From Phascolarctobacterium sp. (GTDB lineage Bacteria; Bacillota; Negativicutes; Acidaminococcales; Acidaminococcaceae), in the NCBI GenBank assembly GCA_017623055.1, contig JAGAPX010000018.1, positions 79,281-143,280 on the forward strand: a stretch of 64,000 bases of DNA, given 5' to 3'. The position numbers and the translations under genes are program-made. The notes under the pieces are model-generated. The model was not told where the DNA came from, made no database searches, and saw only the letters and a list, made by a program, of their open reading frames with translations. Shown here piece after piece: positions 51,893-59,969 of this stretch. Every line of letters starts with the position of its first letter. Positions within the stretch are counted from its first letter, which is position 1.

Positions 51893-52648
51893 TTAACCTA
51901 AATATTTTTCTGCCAATGCGAAATCTTCAGGCTTGTCAACATCCATGCCCACTTCCGCAAAGGAGCTTACAATGGCTTTGCCGTCAAAGCCTACAACTAA
52001 ACTACCACGCTTTTCCACATCGTCCAAGGTTAAGCGGTGGAACAAAAATTTAAAGATAAAGCCTAGCCCCAGCATTTTTACCAGTTCCAACGGCTTCTTA
52101 CGTTTAGCAAAAATCTCTCTGCCCTTGGCAAGCGCAGCAGGAATAACCTCTGCGTCCATCATCATAATGTTACCGCCGGTAAAAAGCCCTTCCTTAGTTT
52201 TAGCGTAAGTACGCTTAGCATTGGGGAAGGCTGCCTCGCACACTTCCTTGGGAATTAAAGGATAATAGCTGTTCCCGCCAGGTCTTGCCTCGCATTTATC
52301 AAGAAAATCGTTAATGGCAGCGCCATGCAAAAAAGGAATATCGTCACAGACGAAAAGCACCTTGCCCTTGTAACCTAAAGCTGCCACCGCCTTATCCGCA
52401 GTGGAGGGCAAGTCCTGTGCCGCCTCGCACAGCTCTACTCCTTGGGGCAATTCCTCCCCGCGTATAACTGCAGGGTCAATGGCTAACAAAATGCGTTTCA
52501 CGCGACCACTTTCGTGGATTGCTTCTATTATATAGTCCAGCATCCGCTTGCCATTAATCTTCGCCAAGCAACGCACGTCTGTTCCGGCAAATTCCTTAAG
52601 CCAGGGGCAACGTCCGCCTGCCAAAATTACTACATTATACTTTTCCAT
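51893..52648 (-). CDS. MobA-like NTP transferase
   Basis: A 251-residue nucleotidyltransferase with a GT-A type fold. The start VVILAGGRCPWLKEFAGTDV is the nucleotide loop, then CLAKINGKRMLDYIIEA, and VLFVCDDIPFLHGAAINDFL contains the metal-binding DD. It is in the MobA-like NTP_transf_3 group, and the molybdopterin role is not supported by the context. Residues about 150-251 are longer than in MobA. The gene is inserted between gntR and purR. Its substrate is unknown; isoprenoid, cell-wall or cofactor nucleotide transfer are all possible. Confidence 0.75.
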   Translation of the reverse strand: MEKYNVVILAGGRCPWLKEFAGTDVRCLAKINGKRMLDYIIEAIHESGRVKRILLAIDPAVIRGEELPQGVELCEAAQDLPSTADKAVAALGYKGKVLFVCDDIPFLHGAAINDFLDKCEARPGGNSYYPLIPKEVCEAAFPNAKRTYAKTKEGLFTGGNIMMMDAEVIPAALAKGREIFAKRKKPLELVKMLGLGFIFKFLFHRLTLDDVEKRGSLVVGFDGKAIVSSFAEVGMDVDKPEDFALAEKYLG

Positions 52649-52649
52649 C

Positions 52650-53327
52650 TCAGATTGTGGGACTGATGGATTGCATCAGAGTATGCTCTGCGTTTTCGAT
52701 ATGAGAGCGAGCTGCATTTCTTGCGCCTTCTACATCGCGGGCAGCGATGAAGTCAACCAAAGTGCGGTGCTCGTTCATGGTATCGTGCAAGCGTCCAGGA
52801 TAACTCATGGAACGACCACGAATACTGGTAACTTGTTCACGCAGATTGTTGATGATGCTGTGCAAACGAGCATTACGGCTTGCAGTATAAAGCACTTCGT
52901 GGAAAGCAGTATCTACTTCTACGATTCTTTCCATATTGCCTGCGTTAATGCATTGACCAAATTCTACCAGCAAACGGTTAAGTCTTTCCAGTTCATCATT
53001 GGTAATGCGTTCTGCCGCAAGACCAGCAGCCAACTCGTCCAAGCAAGCGCGAATTTCATAAATTTCGGTAATGTCGCGAATAGAAATATCCGCCACATAA
53101 GTACCACGGCGAGGAATCATAACTACGAAACCTTCCAGTTCCAGCTTACGAATCGCCTCACGGACAGGGGTACGGCTTACGCCCATTTCGTCAGCCATTT
53201 GAATTTCCATCAAGCGTTCACCAGGGCTAAAGGTGCCGTCAATGATTGCTTGGCGGATGCATTCGCACACCAGCTCACGCAAAGGTTTGTAGCTATCTAA
53301 TTTAATAGGTTGTAAATGTCCTGCCAT
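52650..53327 (-). CDS. GntR-family transcriptional regulator, FadR (FCD) subfamily
   Basis: A 225-residue repressor or activator. The N-terminal winged helix has ECIRQAIIDGTFSPGERLME and SRTPVREAIRKLELEGFVVM. The C-terminal FCD domain binds a small acid, often with a metal held by aspartate and histidines, seen in DTAFHEVLYTASRN, NEHRTLVD, and RSHIENAEH. It overlaps the ispE stop by one base, so it is translationally coupled. A TGTATACA palindrome, which fits the FadR-subfamily operator pattern, lies in the ispE promoter. Autoregulation is an inference. Confidence 0.88.
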   Translation of the reverse strand: MAGHLQPIKLDSYKPLRELVCECIRQAIIDGTFSPGERLMEIQMADEMGVSRTPVREAIRKLELEGFVVMIPRRGTYVADISIRDITEIYEIRACLDELAAGLAAERITNDELERLNRLLVEFGQCINAGNMERIVEVDTAFHEVLYTASRNARLHSIINNLREQVTSIRGRSMSYPGRLHDTMNEHRTLVDFIAARDVEGARNAARSHIENAEHTLMQSISPTI

Positions 53328-54193
53328 TATATTTCTTTCCTCCTCACGGTAGTTGTTATAGCGGTTTCTACATTAAAATCTTTCAAGGCATCTACGATAT
53401 TTTCTGCAATTTCTTTAGTTTCAGCAAAGGCAAAAACGGTGGGGCCGCTACCACTCATCATGGAAAAGTAAGCGCCAGCCTTAAGCATTGCCATTTTTAT
53501 TCTAGCAATTTGCGGATTTGCAGGAATGGTAACAGTTTCCAAAACATTGCCCATAAAAGGAGTCATCGCCTTGGCACCACTGGTAATACATTCCGCAATT
53601 TGCCAAATACAAGGATTATTCACTACGCGCTGAGGATTATAGTTTTTATAAACCCAAGCGGTAGATACGTCTAAATTCTTAGGCTTTGCCAGTACCACGT
53701 AATTTTCGGGCATATCGGGCAGGGGCAAAATTATTTCGCCACGACCTTTGGCAATGGCGCTCCCCCCGTGAACACAGAAGGGGACGTCGCTACCCAGCTT
53801 TGCCGCCAGTGCTTCCAGCTTATCGCCATGCAAATTCAGATTCCAGTATCTATTCAAGCCACGCAGTACCGCCGCCGCATCACTACTGCCACCAGCTAAG
53901 CCTGCTGCCATAAAAATCCTTTTGTTCAATATGATATGAACATTCGGTGTAATATTATATTCTTTCGCCAAAAGAGCAGCCGCCTTGTAAGCAAGGTTAT
54001 CCTCCCCACAACTCAAGCCCTCAATATTGGTACTAATCTGAATACCTTCACCCTCGGTAATTATGATTTCGTCGCTCAGTCCAACGCTTTGCATAATCAT
54101 ACTTACTTCGTGGTATCCGTCAGGACGCTTGCCTAAAATGCGCAAGCCCAAGTTAATTTTCGCATAAGCCGTTTCAATGATTTTTTCAGCCAT
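53327..54193 (-). CDS. ispE: 4-(cytidine 5'-diphospho)-2-C-methyl-D-erythritol kinase IspE
   Basis: Kinase of the non-mevalonate isoprenoid route. The 288 residues have AYAKINLGLRILGKRPDGYH at the start and the GHMP ATP loop MAAGLAGGSSDAAAVLRGL, then GSDVPFCVHGG and SGSGPTVFAF. The start ATG at 54193 gives the family N-terminus, two codons after a GTG. It leads the operon ispE-gntR-mobA-like-purR-glmU-prs. Its promoter carries the TGTATACA palindrome at the start of transcription. Confidence 0.96.
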   Translation of the reverse strand: MAEKIIETAYAKINLGLRILGKRPDGYHEVSMIMQSVGLSDEIIITEGEGIQISTNIEGLSCGEDNLAYKAAALLAKEYNITPNVHIILNKRIFMAAGLAGGSSDAAAVLRGLNRYWNLNLHGDKLEALAAKLGSDVPFCVHGGSAIAKGRGEIILPLPDMPENYVVLAKPKNLDVSTAWVYKNYNPQRVVNNPCIWQIAECITSGAKAMTPFMGNVLETVTIPANPQIARIKMAMLKAGAYFSMMSGSGPTVFAFAETKEIAENIVDALKDFNVETAITTTVRRKEI

Positions 54194-54224
54194 CTCCACA
54201 CACCCTGTTCAAAATTAAAATTGT

Positions 54225-54266
54225 GTATACAGTATTATTGTATCCTGCCTACGCTACAACTGCAAG
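54225..54266 (-). promoter_or_regulatory. ispE promoter with TGTATACA at the transcription start
   Basis: Minus-strand TTGCAG (54266-54261) and TACAAT (54243-54238) are separated by 17 bases. The palindrome TGTATACA (54225-54232) is centred close to the predicted start near 54231, a classic repressor position. On the plus strand it reads TGTATACAGTATT, the same 13 bases as at 17025-17037. Confidence 0.65.
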
Positions 54267-54419
54267 TAAATTCTCGAACGTTCGCCACTTTATTTTTGTA
54301 TTTTATTTATATTTTTGTCGCCGTCAACTTGGGCATTGATTTTTTTATCCAACGTGCTACTATATACTTGAACAAAATTACTTTTGTATGTTTTCTTTCA
54401 TTATATAAAGGAGCTTCTT

Positions 54420-55328
54420 ATGAAGAATTTTACCAATAGTATTTTTTATCGTTACCTGATGGTTGCCATCGGCTGCGTCATTATGGGTGTCGCCTTCAAC
54501 ACCTTTTATGTACCCAACAAACTTTTAAGCGGTGGCATTAGTGGCGTTGCCGGAATTTTGTACTATACACTGGGCTTTCCCCTTGGTATCGTCAGCATTC
54601 TGCTGAACATTCCCCTTTTCGCCCTGGGCTACAAGTATATGGACAAGGAATACCTGATTGGTGCACTCTACGGCATGTTCGTCTTCTCTTTCTGCTTGGA
54701 CTTCTTTAGTTTTATGGCAGCTTATCATCCTGTTCACGATACCATGCTCAGCTGTATTGCAGGCGGTGTTATGTATGGCATTGGTGCTGCCTGCATGTAT
54801 CGCGTTGGCGGTAGTGGCGGTGGTACGGATATTATTGGTGCCATCATCCAAAAGCATTACTCCATAAGCATTAGTACCACAGGTTTTATGTTCAATATCG
54901 TACTGCTTTTTATCAGCAGTTTCCTCTTTGGCATCGAGCCTGCCCTTTATACTTTGCTTACCATGTTCATCATGACCAAAACCTGCAACGCTTTCGTTAT
55001 AGGCTTCGACTTCAAAAAGAACATTATCATCATTAGCGACAATCCGGAACCCATCGCCGAAGCAATCATCAAAATTGTTGGTCGTGGTGTAACTTACCTG
55101 CACGGCGAAGGTGCCTTTACCCATCGCGAGCGTGATGTGCTTTTTGTTGTAGCAAAGCTTACCCAAACAGCAAAGATTCGCTCCATTGTTAAGGAAATAG
55201 ACCCCAATGCCTTTATGATTATCCACGACGTCAACGACGTATTCGGCAGAGGCTTTACCTTAAAGGCTTCCGGTCCTAATTATCCTAGACCCTTGCCTCC
55301 GGAAGGACATCACCATCATGAAAACTAA
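54420..55328 (+). CDS. YitT-family membrane protein
   Basis: A 302-residue protein with five or six membrane segments (residues about 10-180) and a C-terminal DUF2179 domain. Motifs: FNTFYVPNKLLSGGISGVAG, MYRVGGSGGGTDIIGAIIQK and VVAKLTQTAKIRSIVKEIDP with MIIHDVNDVFGRGF. The last 20 residues hold GHHHHEN, a histidine-rich tail. The ATG at 54420 has AAAGGAG upstream; the earlier codon at 54384 does not. The biochemical role of the family is unknown. It overlaps the next gene by 11 bases. Confidence 0.85.
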   Translation: MKNFTNSIFYRYLMVAIGCVIMGVAFNTFYVPNKLLSGGISGVAGILYYTLGFPLGIVSILLNIPLFALGYKYMDKEYLIGALYGMFVFSFCLDFFSFMAAYHPVHDTMLSCIAGGVMYGIGAACMYRVGGSGGGTDIIGAIIQKHYSISISTTGFMFNIVLLFISSFLFGIEPALYTLLTMFIMTKTCNAFVIGFDFKKNIIIISDNPEPIAEAIIKIVGRGVTYLHGEGAFTHRERDVLFVVAKLTQTAKIRSIVKEIDPNAFMIIHDVNDVFGRGFTLKASGPNYPRPLPPEGHHHHEN

Positions 55329-56193
55329 AGCATATCTTTTTATCATAGCCAGTGCTGTGTTCTGGGGCTTGATTGGTTTATTCGTAAGAACCTTGTCTGC
55401 GCAAGGCTTTAGTCCCATGCAGATAGTCTCCATCCGCGCGGTGGTATCTGCCCTGCTCATGATACTAGTTCTCTTTAAAGCAGGAACCCAACATTTGAAA
55501 ATTAATATTAAAACCATGCTGCCCTTAGTGGGAATGGGTATCGTAAGTTTAACCTTTTCTAATTTCTGCTACTTTACCTGTATCGAGCTAAGCTCCCTAT
55601 CGGTAGCTGCACTCTTACTTTACACAGCACCCATCTTCGTCATGCTTATGTCCTTGGTACTTTTTGGCGAAAGCTTTACCTTCGCCAAAGGCGTTGCCCT
55701 GGGAGCAACCTTCTTAGGCTGCGCCTTTGTAACGGGAGCTTTCGACAGTGACGTAAGCCTTTCCTTGGCAGGGCTGTTGTTCGGATTGGGAAGTGGCATT
55801 GGTTACGCCTTATACAGCATCTTCGGAAAATACGCCATCCGTAATTATTCCACCCTTACCATTACCACCTACGCCTTTATCTTTGCATCAATCAGTTCTA
55901 TTCCCTTGGCAAATTTTACTGGCGACTTAAAATATTTTGAGCCTGCAACTTTGTGGTCTGCCCTAGGATTGGCAGCACTCTCCACCGTTATTCCCTACCT
56001 CCTTTACACCTGGGGTTTAGAAGATGTGGAAGCTGGCAGAGCCTCCATCCTCGCAACAGTTGAACCTTTAGTTGCGGCAGCAGTAGGCATTGCCGTATTC
56101 AGCGAACCTGTTACCCTGCACAAGCTTATTGGTACAGTTCTAATTTGTAGTTCTATAATTATCTTAAATATTCCTAAAAGAACAACTAAATAA
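55318..56193 (+). CDS. EamA/DMT-family transporter
   Basis: A 291-residue inner-membrane transporter with about ten segments and two EamA repeats. The first repeat has SAVFWGLIGLFVRTL and the second GLGSGIGYALYSIFGKY. YTAPIFVMLMSLVLFGE and ATVEPLVAAAVGIAVFSEP mark the ends of each repeat. Substrates of this class are amino acids, metabolites or drugs. The ATG at 55318 lies inside the YitT end, so the genes are coupled. Confidence 0.85.
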   Translation: MKTKAYLFIIASAVFWGLIGLFVRTLSAQGFSPMQIVSIRAVVSALLMILVLFKAGTQHLKINIKTMLPLVGMGIVSLTFSNFCYFTCIELSSLSVAALLLYTAPIFVMLMSLVLFGESFTFAKGVALGATFLGCAFVTGAFDSDVSLSLAGLLFGLGSGIGYALYSIFGKYAIRNYSTLTITTYAFIFASISSIPLANFTGDLKYFEPATLWSALGLAALSTVIPYLLYTWGLEDVEAGRASILATVEPLVAAAVGIAVFSEPVTLHKLIGTVLICSSIIILNIPKRTTK

Positions 56194-56206
56194 ATGGCAC
56201 AAGAAA

Positions 56207-56239
56207 AACAACCTGTTAACGTAAGTTAACAGGTTGTTT
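56207..56239. terminator. Terminator between the EamA gene and the methyltransferase
   Basis: AACAACCTGTTAAC/GTTAACAGGTTGTT around GTAA, with A and T tracts on both sides. Confidence 0.9.
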
Positions 56240-56260
56240 TGTCGTTAATCATTAATTTTT

Positions 56261-56848
56261 TCAGTTACCTTTTCTCAGCAACAGGTTCAGCCATTTTTCA
56301 TTGCCTCTGCCCTCGCGCACATCACCAGTAACCCACAGCTCTTCAACTGTTAGCTCCGGCACGCACTTTAGCAGTTCAGCAAGCTTTGCTTCGTCACAAT
56401 CAGTAAAATATCTACCGTTACGCTCCCCCTCAAAAGTTCCGTACTTAAAGGAAGTGTAGATAACACCATTATCTTTTACGGCACGCACCATTTTACCAAG
56501 CACGCCTTGAAGCTCGCCATAATGCAAATGCAGGATGGAAGCACACGCCCAAATTCCATCGTAGGCATCCACTTCGTCAAGGTCTTGAAAATACATCTGC
56601 TTGACTGTGACACCTGCAAATTCGCTGGCAAATTTACACAGCTCCACCGAACCATCGATAGCAGTCACCTTAAAGCCTTGCTCCAAAAAATATTTGGTAT
56701 CCCTACCGCTACCACAGCCAAAGTCTAAAATATGCGCTTTAGGCGAAAGCTTCGCCAAAAACTTGTCTTGAGTTTTAGAAAAATCAACATCAACAGTGGA
56801 TGAGATAAATTCATCCGTCTTGCTGTTGTAATAATCCAAAGTGTTCAT
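56261..56848 (-). CDS. SAM-dependent class I methyltransferase
   Basis: A 195-residue enzyme with the SAM loop ILDFGCGSGRDTKYFLEQGF, the acidic motif VTAIDGSVE and DLDEVDAYDGIWACASILHL. It resembles TehB/UbiE-like methyltransferases. The start MNTLDYYNSKTDEFISSTVD is unusual in having an N-terminal arm. Its A of ATG overlaps the stop of the Hpt gene, so it is coupled to a signalling operon. The substrate is unknown. Confidence 0.82.
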   Translation of the reverse strand: MNTLDYYNSKTDEFISSTVDVDFSKTQDKFLAKLSPKAHILDFGCGSGRDTKYFLEQGFKVTAIDGSVELCKFASEFAGVTVKQMYFQDLDEVDAYDGIWACASILHLHYGELQGVLGKMVRAVKDNGVIYTSFKYGTFEGERNGRYFTDCDEAKLAELLKCVPELTVEELWVTGDVREGRGNEKWLNLLLRKGN

Positions 56849-57207
56849 TACAGCTCCTGAATTACTGCTAAAACTTGGCGCAGCTTACTGCCTGCGTCTT
56901 CAATATGAGCGCGCAGTTTAGCTTCATCAGTTTCGCCGGCACGCACCATCACTACCAAATGGCTAAACTTATCACTCAGTTCTGTTAAACCTAAAGTAGC
57001 GCACACGCCCTTTAAAGTGTGGGCTTTCAGTTCAATGCCTTTGGCATCACCGCGAAGCAATGCTTCTTTAAGCTGACCATAATTATCATCCACCAAAAGC
57101 TTTTTCAAAAAACGCACGTAAAGGGCTTCGCTTCCCATAAAGCGTTCTTCTAACGTCGTCGCTACGTCAGCATCAGTAATACGTTCCAAATCCCAAATAT
57201 TCATCAT
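56848..57207 (-). CDS. Histidine phosphotransfer (Hpt) domain protein
   Basis: A 119-residue helical bundle. The phosphorylated histidine is in IELKAHTLKGVCATLGLTEL, matching the Hpt HxLKG motif. It has no other domain. AAAGGGG lies before the ATG. It follows the hybrid kinase by 17 bases and overlaps the methyltransferase by one base. It should carry phosphate from the kinase receiver domain to a separate response regulator, which is not in this window. Confidence 0.9.
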   Translation of the reverse strand: MMNIWDLERITDADVATTLEERFMGSEALYVRFLKKLLVDDNYGQLKEALLRGDAKGIELKAHTLKGVCATLGLTELSDKFSHLVVMVRAGETDEAKLRAHIEDAGSKLRQVLAVIQEL

Positions 57208-57224
57208 ACATCCCCTTTACTAAA

Positions 57225-59765
57225 TTATTTACTTATATATTCTGCCATGGTTTTTTCCAAAGCTTTGAAATTAATAGGCTTAGAAATATGCGCGTTCATA
57301 CCTGCTGCCGTCGTAGCAGAAATATCTTCTGCAAAAGCGTTGGCAGTTACGGCGATGATAGGCACTTTCCTTGCGTCGGAGCGCTGCATACTTCTAATAG
57401 CTTGCGCAGCCTCGCAACCATCCATTTCCGGCATTTGCATATCCATCAAAATCATGCTGACTTCCCCAACAGCCGATTTCTCAAAAGCTTCTACGGCTTC
57501 CCTTCCGTTCCAAGCTTGGATAACTTCAATGCCTTTCATCTGTAACAGCTCTGTTACGATTTCCATATTAATTTCATTGTCTTCAGCAACCAAAATCTTA
57601 CAACCTGTTAAATCAACTGGTTCATCATTGCTAACTTTGGTTATTATAGCACCCAGCTTACATTGGTCGCCACATTTTTTACATTCGCCCTGTAAATTCA
57701 AGGGCAGGGTAATTACAACGCAGGTTCCCTTATTGACAGCGCTACTAATTTCAATATCGCCGTTCATCTGAGTAACCAGATTTTTTACGATGGTCATACC
57801 CAAGCCAGTGCCCATTGCCTTACGCGCACCAAAGCGCATATCCCGTTCAAAAGGCACGAAGATTTTTTGCAAGAACTCTTCTGTCATTCCAAAGCCTGTA
57901 TCAGCCACGGTGAACTGATACTTGCTCACAGTTCCCTGGACGGCAATTTCTTTAACAGAAAAAGCAATTGTACCACCAGCGGGAGTGTACTTAATGGCGT
58001 TGGAAATAATATTATTTAAAATCTGTCCAATACGCGAGAAATCTCCACATACCAGATTATGTTCTACATTATATTCGTAGATGAAATCCTTATTATCTTT
58101 TTGCGCCTGCATTTCCAGAGGAGCAATATACTCTTCTATGGAAGTACGCAAATCAAAAGGTTCATCATTAGTTTGCAGTTTGCCATATTCCATCTTAGAC
58201 ATATCTAAAATATCGTTAATTAAGGACAACAACTGCTTACTGGAATTATTAATCTTTTGCAGATACTCTGCTACTTTTTCAGGCTCGTTAATATGCTTGC
58301 CCGCCAATTCAGAAAGACCAATAATACCGTTCAAAGGAGTACGCATATCGTGAGACATACTGGAAAAGAACATATTTTTCGATTCGGTAGTCTTTTTGAT
58401 GGATTCTAATGCGTCTTCTGTAATTTGCATATGCTCCAGCTGAATACGTTTTTCTGCATCCACTTCTCTAAAGCACATAATAACTTCGCCAGTTTTGAGT
58501 TTGGCATCGCACAGCATACGAATATTTACCCATCTATACTCCTTGCCATACCAACCTTGGAAGTCGCCACCAAAGTCCCAGATATTTTCTGCAACAAGTC
58601 TACGAATATTGTCCAAAGAGAAGGTCTTAGCAAATTCATCGTAGGTATCGCGTGCCACGTATTTCAGCATTTTTCCCAAAAGGTAATTATACTCGCCTAC
58701 TGCAGGAGTATCAGCTCCCAAATGGTCGCTGCCCTTCATCCGTACATAAGTACCATTGTTATAATCTACCCTATAAACTGCATAATACACGTTACCCAAA
58801 ACACGTACTACTTCATTCATAGATTCTACTTTTTGTACCATGCGTTTGCTACGCCAGTACATAAAAATAGCAAACAATATGAATACTACCAAAATTGCTA
58901 TATACCAGAAAAGCAAGCCTTGGTAATCTCCCAAAATATATTCGTAAGGAATGGTAACTATAGAAACCCAACCATTATTTGCCTGCACATAATACACGCC
59001 TCTTTGGTTACCCTCTAAATCAACTACATAGTTGCTACTATTATCGTTATAAAAACCTGCCTTAATCTCTCGAACAATGTGGTCAACATAACTTTGCAGC
59101 TTATCTAAAGTAAGATCACGATTACCAATAAAATAAATTATCTTGCCATTAGCATCGCACAAATAATAATAGCTGTCTGGCGGAAGCACATTGTCAGGCA
59201 TTGCCAAACTTACGTTATGAGGATAAACATTCAAAACGATTAAGTTATTACTGTTTTCAAGACGAATAGCTTTTGTCAGTACCCTTCTATCATTGTGGCT
59301 GACGCGATGAATATTGGTATAAACAACCTTGCCGGCATCCTCAGCCAAAACATCGTGATACCATTCCAAATTCATCAGTTTATCTGTATTATCCCACAGT
59401 TTGTCGCCAATAACCTTGCCATTTACAACGGCGCACATGTCAGCAGTACCAATGGTCAAAACATCATTAACTACTCTAGTGTATTTTTCAAGTTGCAGCT
59501 CTATTTCACTTTCCAAATCATCAGGCTCAATGGCGATGATTTCCTGTATGTTATTAGCTGCACCCTTCAGCACGATTTCTTGAGTATGTATCTTTGCCAT
59601 TTCTCTGTCAACGAAACGGGCAGCTATGCTTTCACCCATAACCTTAGAACTGTTAAACATTCTATATTTAACAACTCTCAGGCTGACAATCGACAAGGCA
59701 ATAAAAAATATTAGGAAGACTGTACCAAACGCATACATTTTCATATTTTTATCGTTCGACAACAT
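57225..59765 (-). CDS. Hybrid sensor histidine kinase with a Cache-type sensor and receiver domain
   Basis: An 846-residue membrane kinase. Membrane segments lie near residues 10-32 and 292-314, enclosing an extracytoplasmic sensor of about 260 residues like a dCache domain. The cytoplasmic part has a linker domain, the HisKA box FFSSMSHDMRTPLNGIIGLS, the ATPase motifs NIISNAIKYTPAGG, ADTGFGM and MGTGLGM, and a receiver domain KILVAEDNEINMEIVTELLQ with the phosphoryl Asp in ILMDMQMPEMDG. A cysteine cluster CKKCGDQC links the ATPase and receiver parts. The ATG at 59765 is preferred over 59786. Confidence 0.9.
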   Translation of the reverse strand: MLSNDKNMKMYAFGTVFLIFFIALSIVSLRVVKYRMFNSSKVMGESIAARFVDREMAKIHTQEIVLKGAANNIQEIIAIEPDDLESEIELQLEKYTRVVNDVLTIGTADMCAVVNGKVIGDKLWDNTDKLMNLEWYHDVLAEDAGKVVYTNIHRVSHNDRRVLTKAIRLENSNNLIVLNVYPHNVSLAMPDNVLPPDSYYYLCDANGKIIYFIGNRDLTLDKLQSYVDHIVREIKAGFYNDNSSNYVVDLEGNQRGVYYVQANNGWVSIVTIPYEYILGDYQGLLFWYIAILVVFILFAIFMYWRSKRMVQKVESMNEVVRVLGNVYYAVYRVDYNNGTYVRMKGSDHLGADTPAVGEYNYLLGKMLKYVARDTYDEFAKTFSLDNIRRLVAENIWDFGGDFQGWYGKEYRWVNIRMLCDAKLKTGEVIMCFREVDAEKRIQLEHMQITEDALESIKKTTESKNMFFSSMSHDMRTPLNGIIGLSELAGKHINEPEKVAEYLQKINNSSKQLLSLINDILDMSKMEYGKLQTNDEPFDLRTSIEEYIAPLEMQAQKDNKDFIYEYNVEHNLVCGDFSRIGQILNNIISNAIKYTPAGGTIAFSVKEIAVQGTVSKYQFTVADTGFGMTEEFLQKIFVPFERDMRFGARKAMGTGLGMTIVKNLVTQMNGDIEISSAVNKGTCVVITLPLNLQGECKKCGDQCKLGAIITKVSNDEPVDLTGCKILVAEDNEINMEIVTELLQMKGIEVIQAWNGREAVEAFEKSAVGEVSMILMDMQMPEMDGCEAAQAIRSMQRSDARKVPIIAVTANAFAEDISATTAAGMNAHISKPINFKALEKTMAEYISK

Positions 59766-59829
59766 AAGTCCTAGACCCCCTAACATTTACCATCCGTCAG
59801 AGCATACTATACAAAATCACGTTAATTTC

Positions 59830-59858
59830 ATTATAGACTAAAATTACATCATTCACAA
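59830..59858 (-). promoter_or_regulatory. Predicted promoter of the hybrid kinase operon
   Basis: Minus-strand TTGTGA (59858-59853) and TATAAT (59835-59830) are separated by 17 bases. The start would be near 59823, leaving about 58 bases of leader. Confidence 0.6.
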
Positions 59859-59925
59859 ACAATTTATGTTAAATTTATACACTTTATACAATGATTTTAC
59901 ATTCACAACACAGAATGAACACAAA

Positions 59926-59962
59926 AAGGGCTGTCTCCTTACAGAAACAGCCCTTCAAAATT
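59926..59962 (-). terminator. Terminator of the AcoR-like gene
   Basis: AAGGGCTGT/ACAGCCCTT with a long loop, followed by TTTTTG on the minus strand, just after the activator stop. Confidence 0.8.
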
Positions 59963-59969
59963 TTAAATT

